64,000 nt of DNA. Source: Sphaerisporangium fuscum. Its GTDB lineage: Bacteria > Actinomycetota > Actinomycetes > Streptosporangiales > Streptosporangiaceae. The notes beneath the pieces are model-generated. The model was not told where the DNA came from and searched no databases. It saw only the letters and a program-made list of their open reading frames with translations. Below, piece by piece: positions 8,183-15,778 of this stretch. The translations under genes and the position numbers were made by a program. How positions within the stretch are numbered: position 1 is the first letter of the stretch; every line of letters starts with the position of its first letter. The stretch spans positions 62,001 to 126,000 of the forward strand of contig NZ_JAHDTF010000035.1 in assembly GCF_018531465.1 (NCBI RefSeq), in the 5' to 3' direction.

Positions 8183-9607
8183 CTAGCTCCTGCCGCCCGC
8201 GATGCCGAGGACGGCGGTCAGGGTGTCGAGCGCCGGCGAGTACGCCGACTCCGGTGGGGTGCCGTACCCGACGATGATCCCCTGCGGGTGGTCGCCCTTC
8301 CGATGCCAGTGCCCGGCCAGCCCCTCCAGGGCGAGGCCCCGCGCCGCCGCGCGGGCGAGCACCTCGGCCTCGTCCGGCCCGCCCGGCGGCAGGCCGACCA
8401 GCACGTGCAGCCCTGCGGCGACCCCGCGCACCGCCACCCCCGACAGGGACGGCGGGCCGAGCCGCTCGACCAGCAGGTCGCGACGCCGGCGGTACCGGAT
8501 CCGGCAGGAGCGGACGTGCCGGTCGTAGTCGTGGCGCCTGATCAGATCGGCGAGCACCAACTGCCCGAGCCCCTCGGTGTGGTGGTCGGTGTGCAGCTTG
8601 GCGTCGGTCACCGGGCCGACCAGGCGCGGCAGGAGCACCAGCCACGCCAGGCGCAGCGCCGGCCCGAGCGTCTTGGACGCCGTGCCGATGTAGGCAACCT
8701 GGTCGGGGGCCATCCCTTGGACGGCGCCGACCGGCTGCCGGTCGTAGCGGAACTCGCCGTCGTAGTCGTCCTCGATGACCAGGCCGCCGCCGTGCCGCGC
8801 CCACTCCGCCAGCGCGTGCCGGCGCGCGGGATGCAGGGTCACGCCGGCCGGGTACTGGTGGGCGGGGGTCACGACCACCGCGCCCACCTTCTCGTACGAC
8901 GGCCCGCCGAGCAGGTCGGTACGCGCGCCCTGCTCGTCCACCGGCAGGGGCAGCACCTCGGCGCCCGCCCGGCGCACCACGTCGCGGTGGAAGGACAGCC
9001 CGGGGTCCTCCATGGCGATCGCGGGCCTGCCGCTCGCGGCCACCAGACGCGCCAGCAGGGCCAGCGCCTGCACGTACCCGGTGGTCACCACGATCTGGCC
9101 GGGGACGGCGAGCACCCCGCGCGTGCGTCCGAGGTACTCCGCCAGCGCCCCGCGCAGCTCGGCGGTCCCCTCAGCCGGACCGTAGTCGTACGCCGAGGCG
9201 GGAGCCGCGCCGAGCACGCGCCGGGTCGCCCGCAGCCAGGCGGCGGTGGGGAACCCCGTCACGTCCGGCCGCCCGGGGCGCAGGTCGTACAGGGGAGCCG
9301 CCGGGTCGTGTCCGGGGCGCGGGGAGTCCGCACGGCCGGGCGTGACGTCGGCCACCGAGGTGCCGGCGCCGCGGCGCGCCGTGAGGTACCCCTCGGCGAT
9401 GAGCTGGTCGTAGGCGGCGCTCACCGTGCCGCGCGACATGCCGACCTCGGCGGCGAGGGCGCGCGTGGAGGGAAGTTTGGTGCGGGGAGCGAGACGGCCG
9501 TCGCGGATGGCGTCGCGCAGCGCGTGTTCGAGGCCGTTGCGCCGGCCGTCTGCCGGGTCGATCTCGACATGCAGGTCGACACCGAAAGTGGCCCATTGTT
9601 TCGACAC
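8183..9607 (-). CDS. MocR/PdxR-type regulator (GntR wHTH fused to aminotransferase domain)
   Basis: A 474-residue fusion. Residues 1-80 are a GntR winged helix (LPSTRALAAEVGMSRGTVSA, then AYDQLIAEGYL). Residues about 110-470 form a fold-type I PLP aminotransferase domain with EDDYDGEFRYDR and the PLP lysine in YIGTASKTLGP. In the family the PLP domain senses a ligand and the protein often controls vitamin B6, GABA or amino-acid genes. It starts at GTG and is divergent, 38 bases apart, from an isocitrate lyase/PEP-mutase enzyme, its probable target (inference from position). Confidence 0.9.
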   Translation of the reverse strand: MSKQWATFGVDLHVEIDPADGRRNGLEHALRDAIRDGRLAPRTKLPSTRALAAEVGMSRGTVSAAYDQLIAEGYLTARRGAGTSVADVTPGRADSPRPGHDPAAPLYDLRPGRPDVTGFPTAAWLRATRRVLGAAPASAYDYGPAEGTAELRGALAEYLGRTRGVLAVPGQIVVTTGYVQALALLARLVAASGRPAIAMEDPGLSFHRDVVRRAGAEVLPLPVDEQGARTDLLGGPSYEKVGAVVVTPAHQYPAGVTLHPARRHALAEWARHGGGLVIEDDYDGEFRYDRQPVGAVQGMAPDQVAYIGTASKTLGPALRLAWLVLLPRLVGPVTDAKLHTDHHTEGLGQLVLADLIRRHDYDRHVRSCRIRYRRRRDLLVERLGPPSLSGVAVRGVAAGLHVLVGLPPGGPDEAEVLARAAARGLALEGLAGHWHRKGDHPQGIIVGYGTPPESAYSPALDTLTAVLGIAGGRS

Positions 9608-9616
9608 GTGAGTGGA

Positions 9617-9622
9617 TATTAT
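9617..9622 (+). promoter_or_regulatory. Candidate -10 hexamer in the MocR/PEP-mutase gap
   Basis: TATTAT at 9617-9622 is the only good -10 match in the 38-base divergent gap. Two AGTGG words (near 9587 and 9611) flank the region and could be half-sites for the MocR regulator. No good -35 is visible, as expected for an activator-dependent promoter. Confidence 0.35.
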
Positions 9623-9645
9623 CGCCGGGCCACCACCTCCCTAGC

Positions 9646-10431
9646 ATGAGCGCCATGACTGTGCTGAACCACGACGCGGCGAAGGCGGCCACGCTGCGCG
9701 CGCTCCACGTCCCCGGCGACCCTCTCGTGTTGCCCAACGCGTGGGACGCCTCCTCCGCCCGCGCCGTCACCGAGGCCGGTTTCCCCGTCGTCGCCACCGG
9801 AAGCGGTGCGATCGCCCGCGTGCTCGGCTACGACGACGGGGAGGCGGCGCCGGTCGCGCTGGTGCTCGACGCGGTGGCGCGCATCGTGCGGGCGGTCGAC
9901 GTACCGGTGACCGCCGACATGGAGCGGGGATACGGCCTCTCGCCGGCCGAGTTGGCCGAACGGCTCGCGGCGGCCGGAGCGGTCGGGCTCAACCTGGAGG
10001 ACTCCGACCCGCGGACGAAGGAGCTGGTCGACGCCGGCGAGCAGGCGGAGTTCCTGGCCGCGGTGCGCGCGGCCGCGGGCGCCGACCTGGTGATCAACGC
10101 GCGTGTCGACACGTACGTGCGGCCTTACGCGGGGACGTCCGAGGAGAGGCTCGCCGAGACGGTCGAGCGGGGACGGGCCTACCTGCGGGCGGGGGCGGAC
10201 TGCGTCTACCCGATCACCGCCGAGAGCCCCGACGGGATCAAGACGCTGGTCAAGGAGATCGGCGGCCCGGTCAACGTGATGTCCCGCCCGGGTGCCCCCT
10301 CACTGGCCGAACTGGCCGCGCTGGGCGTCGCCCGGATCAGCTTCGGCAGCGGCCTGCAGGCCGCCACGCAGCGGTACCACGCCACGCTGCTCTCGGCGAT
10401 CAAGGCAGGCCAGAGCCCGTACGACGCCTAG
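9646..10431 (+). CDS. Isocitrate lyase/phosphoenolpyruvate mutase family protein
   Basis: A 261-residue TIM-barrel enzyme of the ICL/PEPM superfamily. Seen motifs include PNAWDASSARAVTEAGFPVV at the N-terminus, VPVTADMERGYG (metal-binding Asp/Glu), GLNLEDSDP, NARVDTYV and YPITAESPDGI near the C-terminus. The superfamily cleaves or rearranges C-C or C-P bonds of 2-oxo acid-like substrates. The key Cys of true isocitrate lyases (KKCGH) is absent, so another 2-oxo or oxaloacetate-type substrate is more likely. Divergent from the MocR regulator. The ATG at 9655 is an alternative start. Confidence 0.88.
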   Translation: MSAMTVLNHDAAKAATLRALHVPGDPLVLPNAWDASSARAVTEAGFPVVATGSGAIARVLGYDDGEAAPVALVLDAVARIVRAVDVPVTADMERGYGLSPAELAERLAAAGAVGLNLEDSDPRTKELVDAGEQAEFLAAVRAAAGADLVINARVDTYVRPYAGTSEERLAETVERGRAYLRAGADCVYPITAESPDGIKTLVKEIGGPVNVMSRPGAPSLAELAALGVARISFGSGLQAATQRYHATLLSAIKAGQSPYDA

Positions 10432-10480
10432 CTCCCCCCAGCCCTCGCCTCTCTCTCGCTTGCAGGCCGTCGCCCCCCGC

Positions 10481-10575
10481 GCCTCTTCCCCGCTTGGGGG
10501 CTTTTCCTTGTCGGCGCCGAGGGGTGGGAAGGTGTACGGCGAAATCGGCGCCGTCGTACGGGGGGGCAACCGATC
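10481..10575. repeat. Dispersed structured repeat, copy B
   Basis: Second copy of the element at 8041 and 43040. Arms CGGCGCCGA (10512-10520) and TCGGCGCCG (10545-10553) pair over nine bases, separated by 24, followed by TCGTACGGGGGG. Relative to copy C, the terminal pair is A-T instead of G-C. A short CCCC/GGGG stem followed by CTTTTCC (10488-10506) precedes the core and may also act as the terminator of the PEP-mutase gene. Confidence 0.65.
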
Positions 10576-10623
10576 CCTTTTCATGCCTCGGGGTGTTGTC
10601 GCTGAAATGTAATCTGTTATCTC

Positions 10624-10652
10624 TTATAAAAGATTTTCTTTCCTGATATACT
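10624..10652 (+). promoter_or_regulatory. AT-rich promoter of the methyltransferase gene
   Basis: TATACT at 10647-10652 is preceded by TG with one intervening base (extended -10) and, 17 bases upstream, by TTATAA at 10624-10629. The surrounding 60 bases are AT-rich, unlike the rest of the window. Predicted transcription starts about 20 bases before the GTG start, leaving little room for a ribosome-binding site. Confidence 0.55.
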
Positions 10653-10680
10653 GCTAAAAATCGTATGTATTGTCTCCGAC

Positions 10681-11547
10681 GTGAATCACAATGGAGAACC
10701 CAGCCGTACGGCGATGACCGCCGCGGCGGCGCGCGCCGCGCATCTGATCGTCGACCGGGAACCTCGAATTTTCCCCGACACGCTGGCTTGCCGCCTTCTG
10801 GGCGCCAAGGCCGAAGAACTGCTCGGTTACCACCGTGTCCACGGAAACCACCCCGTCCTGGCCGGTGCGCGGGCCGCGACGGTCACCAGGAGCCGGTACA
10901 CCGAAGACCGCCTGGCCGAGGCCGTCGGCCGTGGTGTCACCCAGTACGTCGTCCTCGGCGCCGGCCTCGACTCCTACGCCTACCGTGCCGATCCCATGAG
11001 CGGAATCCGGGTCTTCGAGGTCGACCACCCGGCGACCCAGCAGTGGAAACGCGGCCTCCTGGCGGAGGCGGGCATCGTGCCCCCGGACATCGTCACCTTC
11101 GTCCCCGTCGACTTCGAAAGCGAGTCGCCGGCGGACGCCCTCGCCCGTCACGGGTTCGACCTCGCCAGGCCCGCGTTCGTCGGCTGGCTCGGTGTCGTCA
11201 TGTACCTCACCCGTGAGGCGCTCGGGCGGACCCTCGACGTGATCAGCGGTCTCGCCCCCGGCACCGAGATCGTCCTGGACTACATGCTCCCCGAGGGGCT
11301 GCGCGACGAGGCGGGGCAGGGGTACGTCGACGCCGTCATGCCCGTGGCCGCCGAAGGCGGTGAGCCGTGGCTGGGCTTCTACACCCCGGACGAGATGTCC
11401 GCGCTGCTCGAGGAGCACGGCCTGCGGGTCGTCGAGCAGGTCGGCCAGCGGGAGTCGGTCGACGCGGCCCTGTGGGAACGGACGGACGCCCTCCGTCCCC
11501 ACGTCCTGTCGGTGCTCGCCCACGCCCGCGTGCCGGCGGGCTCCTGA
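10681..11547 (+). CDS. SAM-dependent methyltransferase, leucine carboxyl methyltransferase (LCM) family
   Basis: A 288-residue class I methyltransferase. YVVLGAGLDSYAYR (residues about 98-111) is the SAM-binding loop characteristic of the LCM/TIGR00027 group; RSRYTEDRL and WLGVVMYLTREAL are also typical. Family members methylate carboxyls or polyketide-like hydroxyls, and many are of unknown target. Start GTG at 10681 has no Shine-Dalgarno; an ATG at 10714 (MTAAAARAA) is possible. It stands alone behind an AT-rich promoter and is convergent with the membrane hydrolase gene. Confidence 0.85.
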   Translation: MNHNGEPSRTAMTAAAARAAHLIVDREPRIFPDTLACRLLGAKAEELLGYHRVHGNHPVLAGARAATVTRSRYTEDRLAEAVGRGVTQYVVLGAGLDSYAYRADPMSGIRVFEVDHPATQQWKRGLLAEAGIVPPDIVTFVPVDFESESPADALARHGFDLARPAFVGWLGVVMYLTREALGRTLDVISGLAPGTEIVLDYMLPEGLRDEAGQGYVDAVMPVAAEGGEPWLGFYTPDEMSALLEEHGLRVVEQVGQRESVDAALWERTDALRPHVLSVLAHARVPAGS

Positions 11548-11566
11548 GAACCGCGGCACCGATCCG

Positions 11567-12979
11567 TCACGGGAGCAGGAGCCCCCAGTAGACGGCCCAG
11601 GGAAGGAACACCAGGCCGCCGAGGGTGAGCAGGCCCAGCCGTACACGTTCTCCGCGAGCGTCCCGGGTCCGCAGCCAGGCCTTGGCGGTGATCACGGTCG
11701 CCGCCACCGAGGCCAGCGCGATCGCCTGGAGCGCCAGCCAGACCAGTGGACGTCCCGCCACCACGGGTCCGGGAGCGGCCAGCTTGCCCCCTGTCAGCAC
11801 CAGGTAGAACAGGTAGCAGAACGAGCCGAGCACCGACACCAGCCCGCCGGCGCTGAGCAGGCGCGCCGCCCGCGTGACCGGCGGCCGTCGTACGCCGCGA
11901 AGGCGCCGCACCGACGCGACCACCGGGTACGCCGTGAAGGCCAGGAGCATCAGCGCCAGGGCGGCCACCTGCGCCGCGGCCGACTCCCACCAGGCCGGCG
12001 GGGGCACCGGGACGGCCGGGGAGATCTGGGTGGGGGTGGGGCCGGAGACCTGCGCGGTGGGGTACCGGCCGGCGGTGACGTCCGCCACCCATGACCCGAC
12101 CAGGCCGGCGTAGCCCGGGGCCAGCTGAGGGAGCCGGGTGACCCCGCCGTCCGGGGTCCGGTGGGCGGCGTGGTCGGCGTCGGCGAAGAAGCGGATGGTG
12201 TAGTGCCGGTTGCCGCCCTGTTCCAGCCCGCGGGCGAGCAGCGGCGGGGTCTGCCTGGGGGGCGTCAGCAGGTCGGCGGTCCCCCAGATGGCGAGTACCG
12301 GCTGTCGTACCGCGGCCAGGGTGGGGCCGGGTTCGTACCAGGGCTCGGGGAACAGGCCGCCGTCGGCGAGTGTCCGGTACAGGTTGAACTCCGCCCGGTC
12401 GACCAGCGGGCCGGACACTCCCGCCTTGAGCAGTCCCGCCGCCACGGCCCAGGTCTGCTGGCGCAACGGCTGCAGCGCGTTGGCGCCGACCAGCACGACG
12501 AACGCGATGTCCTTGGAGCGGGAGGCGGCGATCGGCGCGACCCAGCCGCCTTCGCTGAGCCCCCAGATGCCGACCTTGCGCGAGTCGACGCCCGGTTGCC
12601 GGCGGAGTGCGCCGACGGCCCCGAGCGCGTCGTCCGCGAGCTGGGAGTACGACCGCTGGAACAGCGAATAGCCCACCGACCGCTTGTCGTAGATCAGCAC
12701 GGACAGGCCCTGGCGGGCGAACTGGACGGCCTCTTCCATCAGCTTGGTCCGTGGCGTGCCCGTGCCGGCGCCGTGGACCAGGACGATCCCCGGGTGGCCG
12801 GGCTTGGCCGAAGTGGGTGCCAGGACCGTGCCGTGCATGGGGAGGCCGCCGGCGCCGTGGAAGTCGACCTCCGCGGTGGTGAGGTCGGCGGGTACGGCGG
12901 GAGGCGGGGCGGCGAGCGCCGCCGCGGGCGTGCCGAGCAGGCAGGCGGCGGCGAGGAGCGCCGCGAGGATGCGTCTCAT
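11567..12979 (-). CDS. Alpha/beta hydrolase with signal peptide and C-terminal membrane tail
   Basis: A 470-residue protein. An N-terminal signal (MRRILAALLAAACLLGTPAA, cleavage near ALAAPPP) is followed by an alpha/beta-hydrolase domain: oxyanion loop LVHGAGTG, nucleophile in GLSEGGW, acid in IWGTADLL, histidine in ADADHAAHR. After about residue 325 there are four hydrophobic helices, so the catalytic domain should face outside while tethered. Divergent from a wHTH regulator across a palindrome at 13018-13033, which suggests direct control. Substrate unknown; esterase or peptidase-like activity is possible. Confidence 0.85.
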   Translation of the reverse strand: MRRILAALLAAACLLGTPAAALAAPPPAVPADLTTAEVDFHGAGGLPMHGTVLAPTSAKPGHPGIVLVHGAGTGTPRTKLMEEAVQFARQGLSVLIYDKRSVGYSLFQRSYSQLADDALGAVGALRRQPGVDSRKVGIWGLSEGGWVAPIAASRSKDIAFVVLVGANALQPLRQQTWAVAAGLLKAGVSGPLVDRAEFNLYRTLADGGLFPEPWYEPGPTLAAVRQPVLAIWGTADLLTPPRQTPPLLARGLEQGGNRHYTIRFFADADHAAHRTPDGGVTRLPQLAPGYAGLVGSWVADVTAGRYPTAQVSGPTPTQISPAVPVPPPAWWESAAAQVAALALMLLAFTAYPVVASVRRLRGVRRPPVTRAARLLSAGGLVSVLGSFCYLFYLVLTGGKLAAPGPVVAGRPLVWLALQAIALASVAATVITAKAWLRTRDARGERVRLGLLTLGGLVFLPWAVYWGLLLP

Positions 12980-13017
12980 GTTGCCGAGACTAGTCTGCAG
13001 AGAAATCTCGGCAAACA

Positions 13018-13033
13018 GATATCTGCAGATATC
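13018..13033. promoter_or_regulatory. Perfect palindromic operator in the hydrolase/wHTH gap
   Basis: GATATCTGCAGATATC is a perfect 16-bp palindrome. Its core TCTGCAGA (13022-13029) occurs a second time 28 bp away (12994-13001). The pair sits between divergent genes, a natural site for the wHTH repressor encoded alongside. Confidence 0.6.
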
Positions 13034-13049
13034 CTTCTGGAGAAGTAGA

Positions 13050-13646
13050 GTGGTCGTCATGAAGGACGAGGAGCCGTTCCTGCTCGACGACCCGGGCCGG
13101 CTGAAGGCGCTGGCGCATCCGATGCGCCGACTCATGCTCCGCCACCTCAACAGGTACGGTCCCGCGACGTCCACCACGCTGGGCGAACTGCTCGGCGCCA
13201 AGACCGGCACGACCAGCTACCACCTGCGGCAGTTGGAGAAGTACGGCTTCATCGAGGAGATCCCCGAGCGGTCCACCGGCCGCGAACGCTGGTGGCGCCG
13301 GGCGGCGGGCCGTGGTGACCTGCGGCTGCCCACCCCTGACCAGATCTCCGAGGGAGATCGGCAGGCCCTGGCGGAGATCCACCGCACCGGCATGGAGGAG
13401 GACCGGGAGCTGTTCGAGCGCTTCCCGGAGGCCTACCTGCGCGAACCCCGCTGGGTCAAGGGCTCCCGTGGGTTCGGGTGGATGACCGAGGAGGAGTTCG
13501 ACGCCTTCTTCGAGGCGTACGTCGCACTGTTGAGACGGCACGCCCACCGCGCCGAGGACGCACCCCCCGGCGCCCGCCCGATGCACGTCAGGCTCTTCGC
13601 CCTTCCCGCCGACTCGGCCGATCAGAAGAAGAACACCTCACCATAG
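13050..13646 (+). CDS. Winged helix-turn-helix transcriptional regulator (ArsR/HTH_20-like)
   Basis: A 198-residue regulator. Residues about 15-85 form a winged helix (LKALAHPMRRLMLRHL, TTSYHLRQLEKYGFIEE), the signature of HTH_20/ArsR-like repressors. The remaining hundred residues have WVKGSRGFGWMTEEEF and an acidic helical tail, a ligand or dimer domain. I chose GTG at 13050 because GGAG lies seven bases upstream; the ATG at 13059 would be 16 bases from it. Divergent from the membrane hydrolase, which it probably regulates together with itself. Confidence 0.82.
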   Translation: MVVMKDEEPFLLDDPGRLKALAHPMRRLMLRHLNRYGPATSTTLGELLGAKTGTTSYHLRQLEKYGFIEEIPERSTGRERWWRRAAGRGDLRLPTPDQISEGDRQALAEIHRTGMEEDRELFERFPEAYLREPRWVKGSRGFGWMTEEEFDAFFEAYVALLRRHAHRAEDAPPGARPMHVRLFALPADSADQKKNTSP

Positions 13647-13709
13647 GGGCCGGCCCGGCACCGTCATCCCGGCTGGGAACCCGCTTCAGGTGTCCGGATA
13701 AGTACGGTC

Positions 13710-14369
13710 GTGACATCGATTCCCCACGAGGAGCCGGCCTTGGCGGGTTTGGGCCTCCACATGACCGGGTCGGCACCGCCGCGAATACGTGAGCACGCGC
13801 CCGGGTCGGACTCGGCGGTCATCGAGGCGTCCCTGCGCGAGCCGGAACGGTTCGCCGAGCTCTTCGACCGGCACGCCGCCGTCCTCCACCGGTACGTCGT
13901 CCGTCGCCTCGGCCCCGACCACGCGGAGGACGTGGTCGCCGAGGCCTTCACCAGGGCGTTCGAGAAACGCCACAAGTACGCCTTCGACCGCCCCGACGCC
14001 CTGCCCTGGCTGTACGGGATCGCCACCAACATCATCGGCACCCACCGCAGAAAAGAGGTACGCGGCTACCACGCCCTCGCGCGTACCGGAGAGGACCCGG
14101 TCGCGGTCGCCTTCGACGAACAGGTGGTCGCCCGCGTCACGGCCTCGGCCACCCGCGAACGGCTCGCCGCCGCCCTCGCCAAGCTCGGCCGGGGCGAGCG
14201 CGACGTTCTGTTGCTGATCGCCTGGGGTGACCTCAGCTACGAGGAGACGGCGACAGCGCTGGACGTGCCCATCGGCACCGTACGCTCCCGCCTCTCCCGT
14301 GCCCGCCGCAAGATCGCCAAGGCGCTCGGCGGCACCAATCCCACCGACCTGATCGAGGAGACACCGTGA
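13710..14369 (+). CDS. ECF-type RNA polymerase sigma factor
   Basis: Up to 219 residues. Region 2 spans about 40-110 (FAELFDRHAAVLHRYVVRRL, AEDVVAEAFTRAF, PWLYGIATNIIGTHRR). Region 4 spans about 140-200 (ERDVLLLIAWGDLSYEETAT, GTVRSRLSRARRKI). Start is uncertain: GTG 13710, TTG 13740 (the only one with a good GAGGAG six bases upstream) or ATG 13761. Its stop overlaps the start of the next gene, a CU044_5270 family membrane protein, which probably acts as its anti-sigma partner (inference from coupling). Confidence 0.85.
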   Translation: MTSIPHEEPALAGLGLHMTGSAPPRIREHAPGSDSAVIEASLREPERFAELFDRHAAVLHRYVVRRLGPDHAEDVVAEAFTRAFEKRHKYAFDRPDALPWLYGIATNIIGTHRRKEVRGYHALARTGEDPVAVAFDEQVVARVTASATRERLAAALAKLGRGERDVLLLIAWGDLSYEETATALDVPIGTVRSRLSRARRKIAKALGGTNPTDLIEETP

Positions 14370-15385
14370 ACGACCTGGACATCGTCCGAGACCTGCGCTC
14401 CCAGGTCCGGCAGACCGATGAACGTGATCTGCACGGCGCACGCTCGCGCTTGTTGGCCTCGATGGTCACCGCACCACGTACCCGGACGGTCCCCCGAGCC
14501 GTGTTCCGAGTGGCCGCCGCCGGCGCCCTCGCCCTCGCGATCTCCGCGGGCGTCACCGTCGTGCAGAACCTCGGCCCCGACGCCACCCCCGGAACGGGCA
14601 CTGTCAGCGTTCCCGCTTGGGTCCCGGTGGCGAACGCCGAAGTGCTCGCGAAGCGGGCGACGGCTGCGGCGGCGGGTCAGGAGGACGTCTACCCGCGAGC
14701 CGACCAGTGGATCTATGTGAAGAGGGACGTCACCACCTCGCCCAAGCTGCCCAAGCCGGACGTGGCGCCGCTCGGCGGAGGGCAGACAGGCTCGCACTAC
14801 ACGATGGAGATGTGGATTCGGGGTGACGGCAAGGAAAGGGCATGGCGGGGCGAAGGCAGCGAGACGATCACGAGGATCCGTGGGGGGAAAGATCCCGCGC
14901 GTCGGTACGACCCTGACTATCTGCGCTCCCTCCCCTTGGAACCGTCCGCCTTGCTGGAGCGCCTGAAGAAGGATACGGAAGACGTCACGCCTCTACGTGG
15001 CGCACAGGCGGTGTTCTCGCAGGTCTCGCTCATCCTCCAGCAAGGAGCTCCGCAGGCTCGCCTGCGTGCCGCCCTCTACACCGTCCTCTCACAGCTGGAC
15101 GGCGTCGGCGTGGATCAGAAAGTACGTGATTCGGTGGGCAGGGAAGGCATCGGAATCTACAGAGACGAAGATCAGGGCGACACCGCGGACCCCGAAGACC
15201 ATACGAAATGGCGGCGTGAGTTCATCGTCGACCCGGAGAGCTACGCCTTGCTCGGTGTGCGCTCGGTGTACCTCGGTGGGGCGAAGCCGTCGTCCCCGTT
15301 CGCCAAGCTCACGCCGGGCGAGGATGTCACCTCGGTCTCCCAGGTGGCCTACGGCATCGTCGACCGCGCTGGAGACGTCCCGTAA
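14366..15385 (+). CDS. CU044_5270 family protein, probable anti-sigma partner
   Basis: A 339-residue protein with a short cytoplasmic N-terminus (MNDLDIVRDLRSQVRQTDER), one membrane helix (VAAAGALALAISAGVTVVQN, about residues 50-68) and a large exported domain. This layout and the DQWIYVKRDV segment match the CU044_5270 family, which typically follows an ECF sigma gene. GTG at 14366 overlaps the sigma stop (GTGA). A role in holding the sigma factor at the membrane is inferred; no zinc-binding anti-sigma motif is visible. Confidence 0.78.
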   Translation: MNDLDIVRDLRSQVRQTDERDLHGARSRLLASMVTAPRTRTVPRAVFRVAAAGALALAISAGVTVVQNLGPDATPGTGTVSVPAWVPVANAEVLAKRATAAAAGQEDVYPRADQWIYVKRDVTTSPKLPKPDVAPLGGGQTGSHYTMEMWIRGDGKERAWRGEGSETITRIRGGKDPARRYDPDYLRSLPLEPSALLERLKKDTEDVTPLRGAQAVFSQVSLILQQGAPQARLRAALYTVLSQLDGVGVDQKVRDSVGREGIGIYRDEDQGDTADPEDHTKWRREFIVDPESYALLGVRSVYLGGAKPSSPFAKLTPGEDVTSVSQVAYGIVDRAGDVP

Positions 15386-15393
15386 CCGATGTG

Positions 15394-15434
15394 GCCGGTC
15401 GGTGCCCCTGACAGAAGCAGGGGCACCGACCGGC
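15394..15434. terminator. Strong bidirectional terminator
   Basis: A perfect 17-bp stem: GCCGGTCGGTGCCCCTG (15394-15410) with its complement at 15418-15434 and a seven-base loop. It lies between the convergent CU044_5270 and SnoaL-like genes and can serve both strands. Confidence 0.8.
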
Positions 15435-15442
15435 GGCGATCC

Positions 15443-15778
15443 TCAGCCGAAGTAGTTGTACGCCCGCCGGATCCGCCCGCCCTCAAGAGCGAGCAGGCCG
15501 TACCCGGTGGCGACCGGCGAGGACTCCTCGCCCAGATACCAGGTGTACAGCACCGAGTCGTTGTGCTCGCCGATCACCCGGCCGGGGCCGAGGACGAAGT
15601 CGCCCAGCTTCTCGCGCGCCGCGCCGATCGCCTCCACCACGGCGTCGCGCCCCTCGGCCGTCCAGTCGGGGTCGAGGACGACGGCCTCCTCCGTGAACAA
15701 CTCCCTGATGGCCGCGTCGCGGTGGTCGCGGTCCAAGTCGTTCCAGATCTCGAAGTACTTCTGCACGATCTCGCTCAT
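15443..15778 (-). CDS. SnoaL-like / NTF2-fold protein
   Basis: A 111-residue single-domain protein starting MSEIVQKYFEIWNDLDRDHR, with GRDAVVEAIGAAREKLGDF and an aromatic C-terminus (RRAYNYFG). This is the cone-shaped NTF2/SnoaL fold used by small isomerases, hydroxylases and orphan binding proteins. Its ATG overlaps the stop of the upstream MFS transporter (ATGA), so it is co-translated with the pump. Function unknown; it may bind the same compound the pump exports. Confidence 0.8.
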   Translation of the reverse strand: MSEIVQKYFEIWNDLDRDHRDAAIRELFTEEAVVLDPDWTAEGRDAVVEAIGAAREKLGDFVLGPGRVIGEHNDSVLYTWYLGEESSPVATGYGLLALEGGRIRRAYNYFG

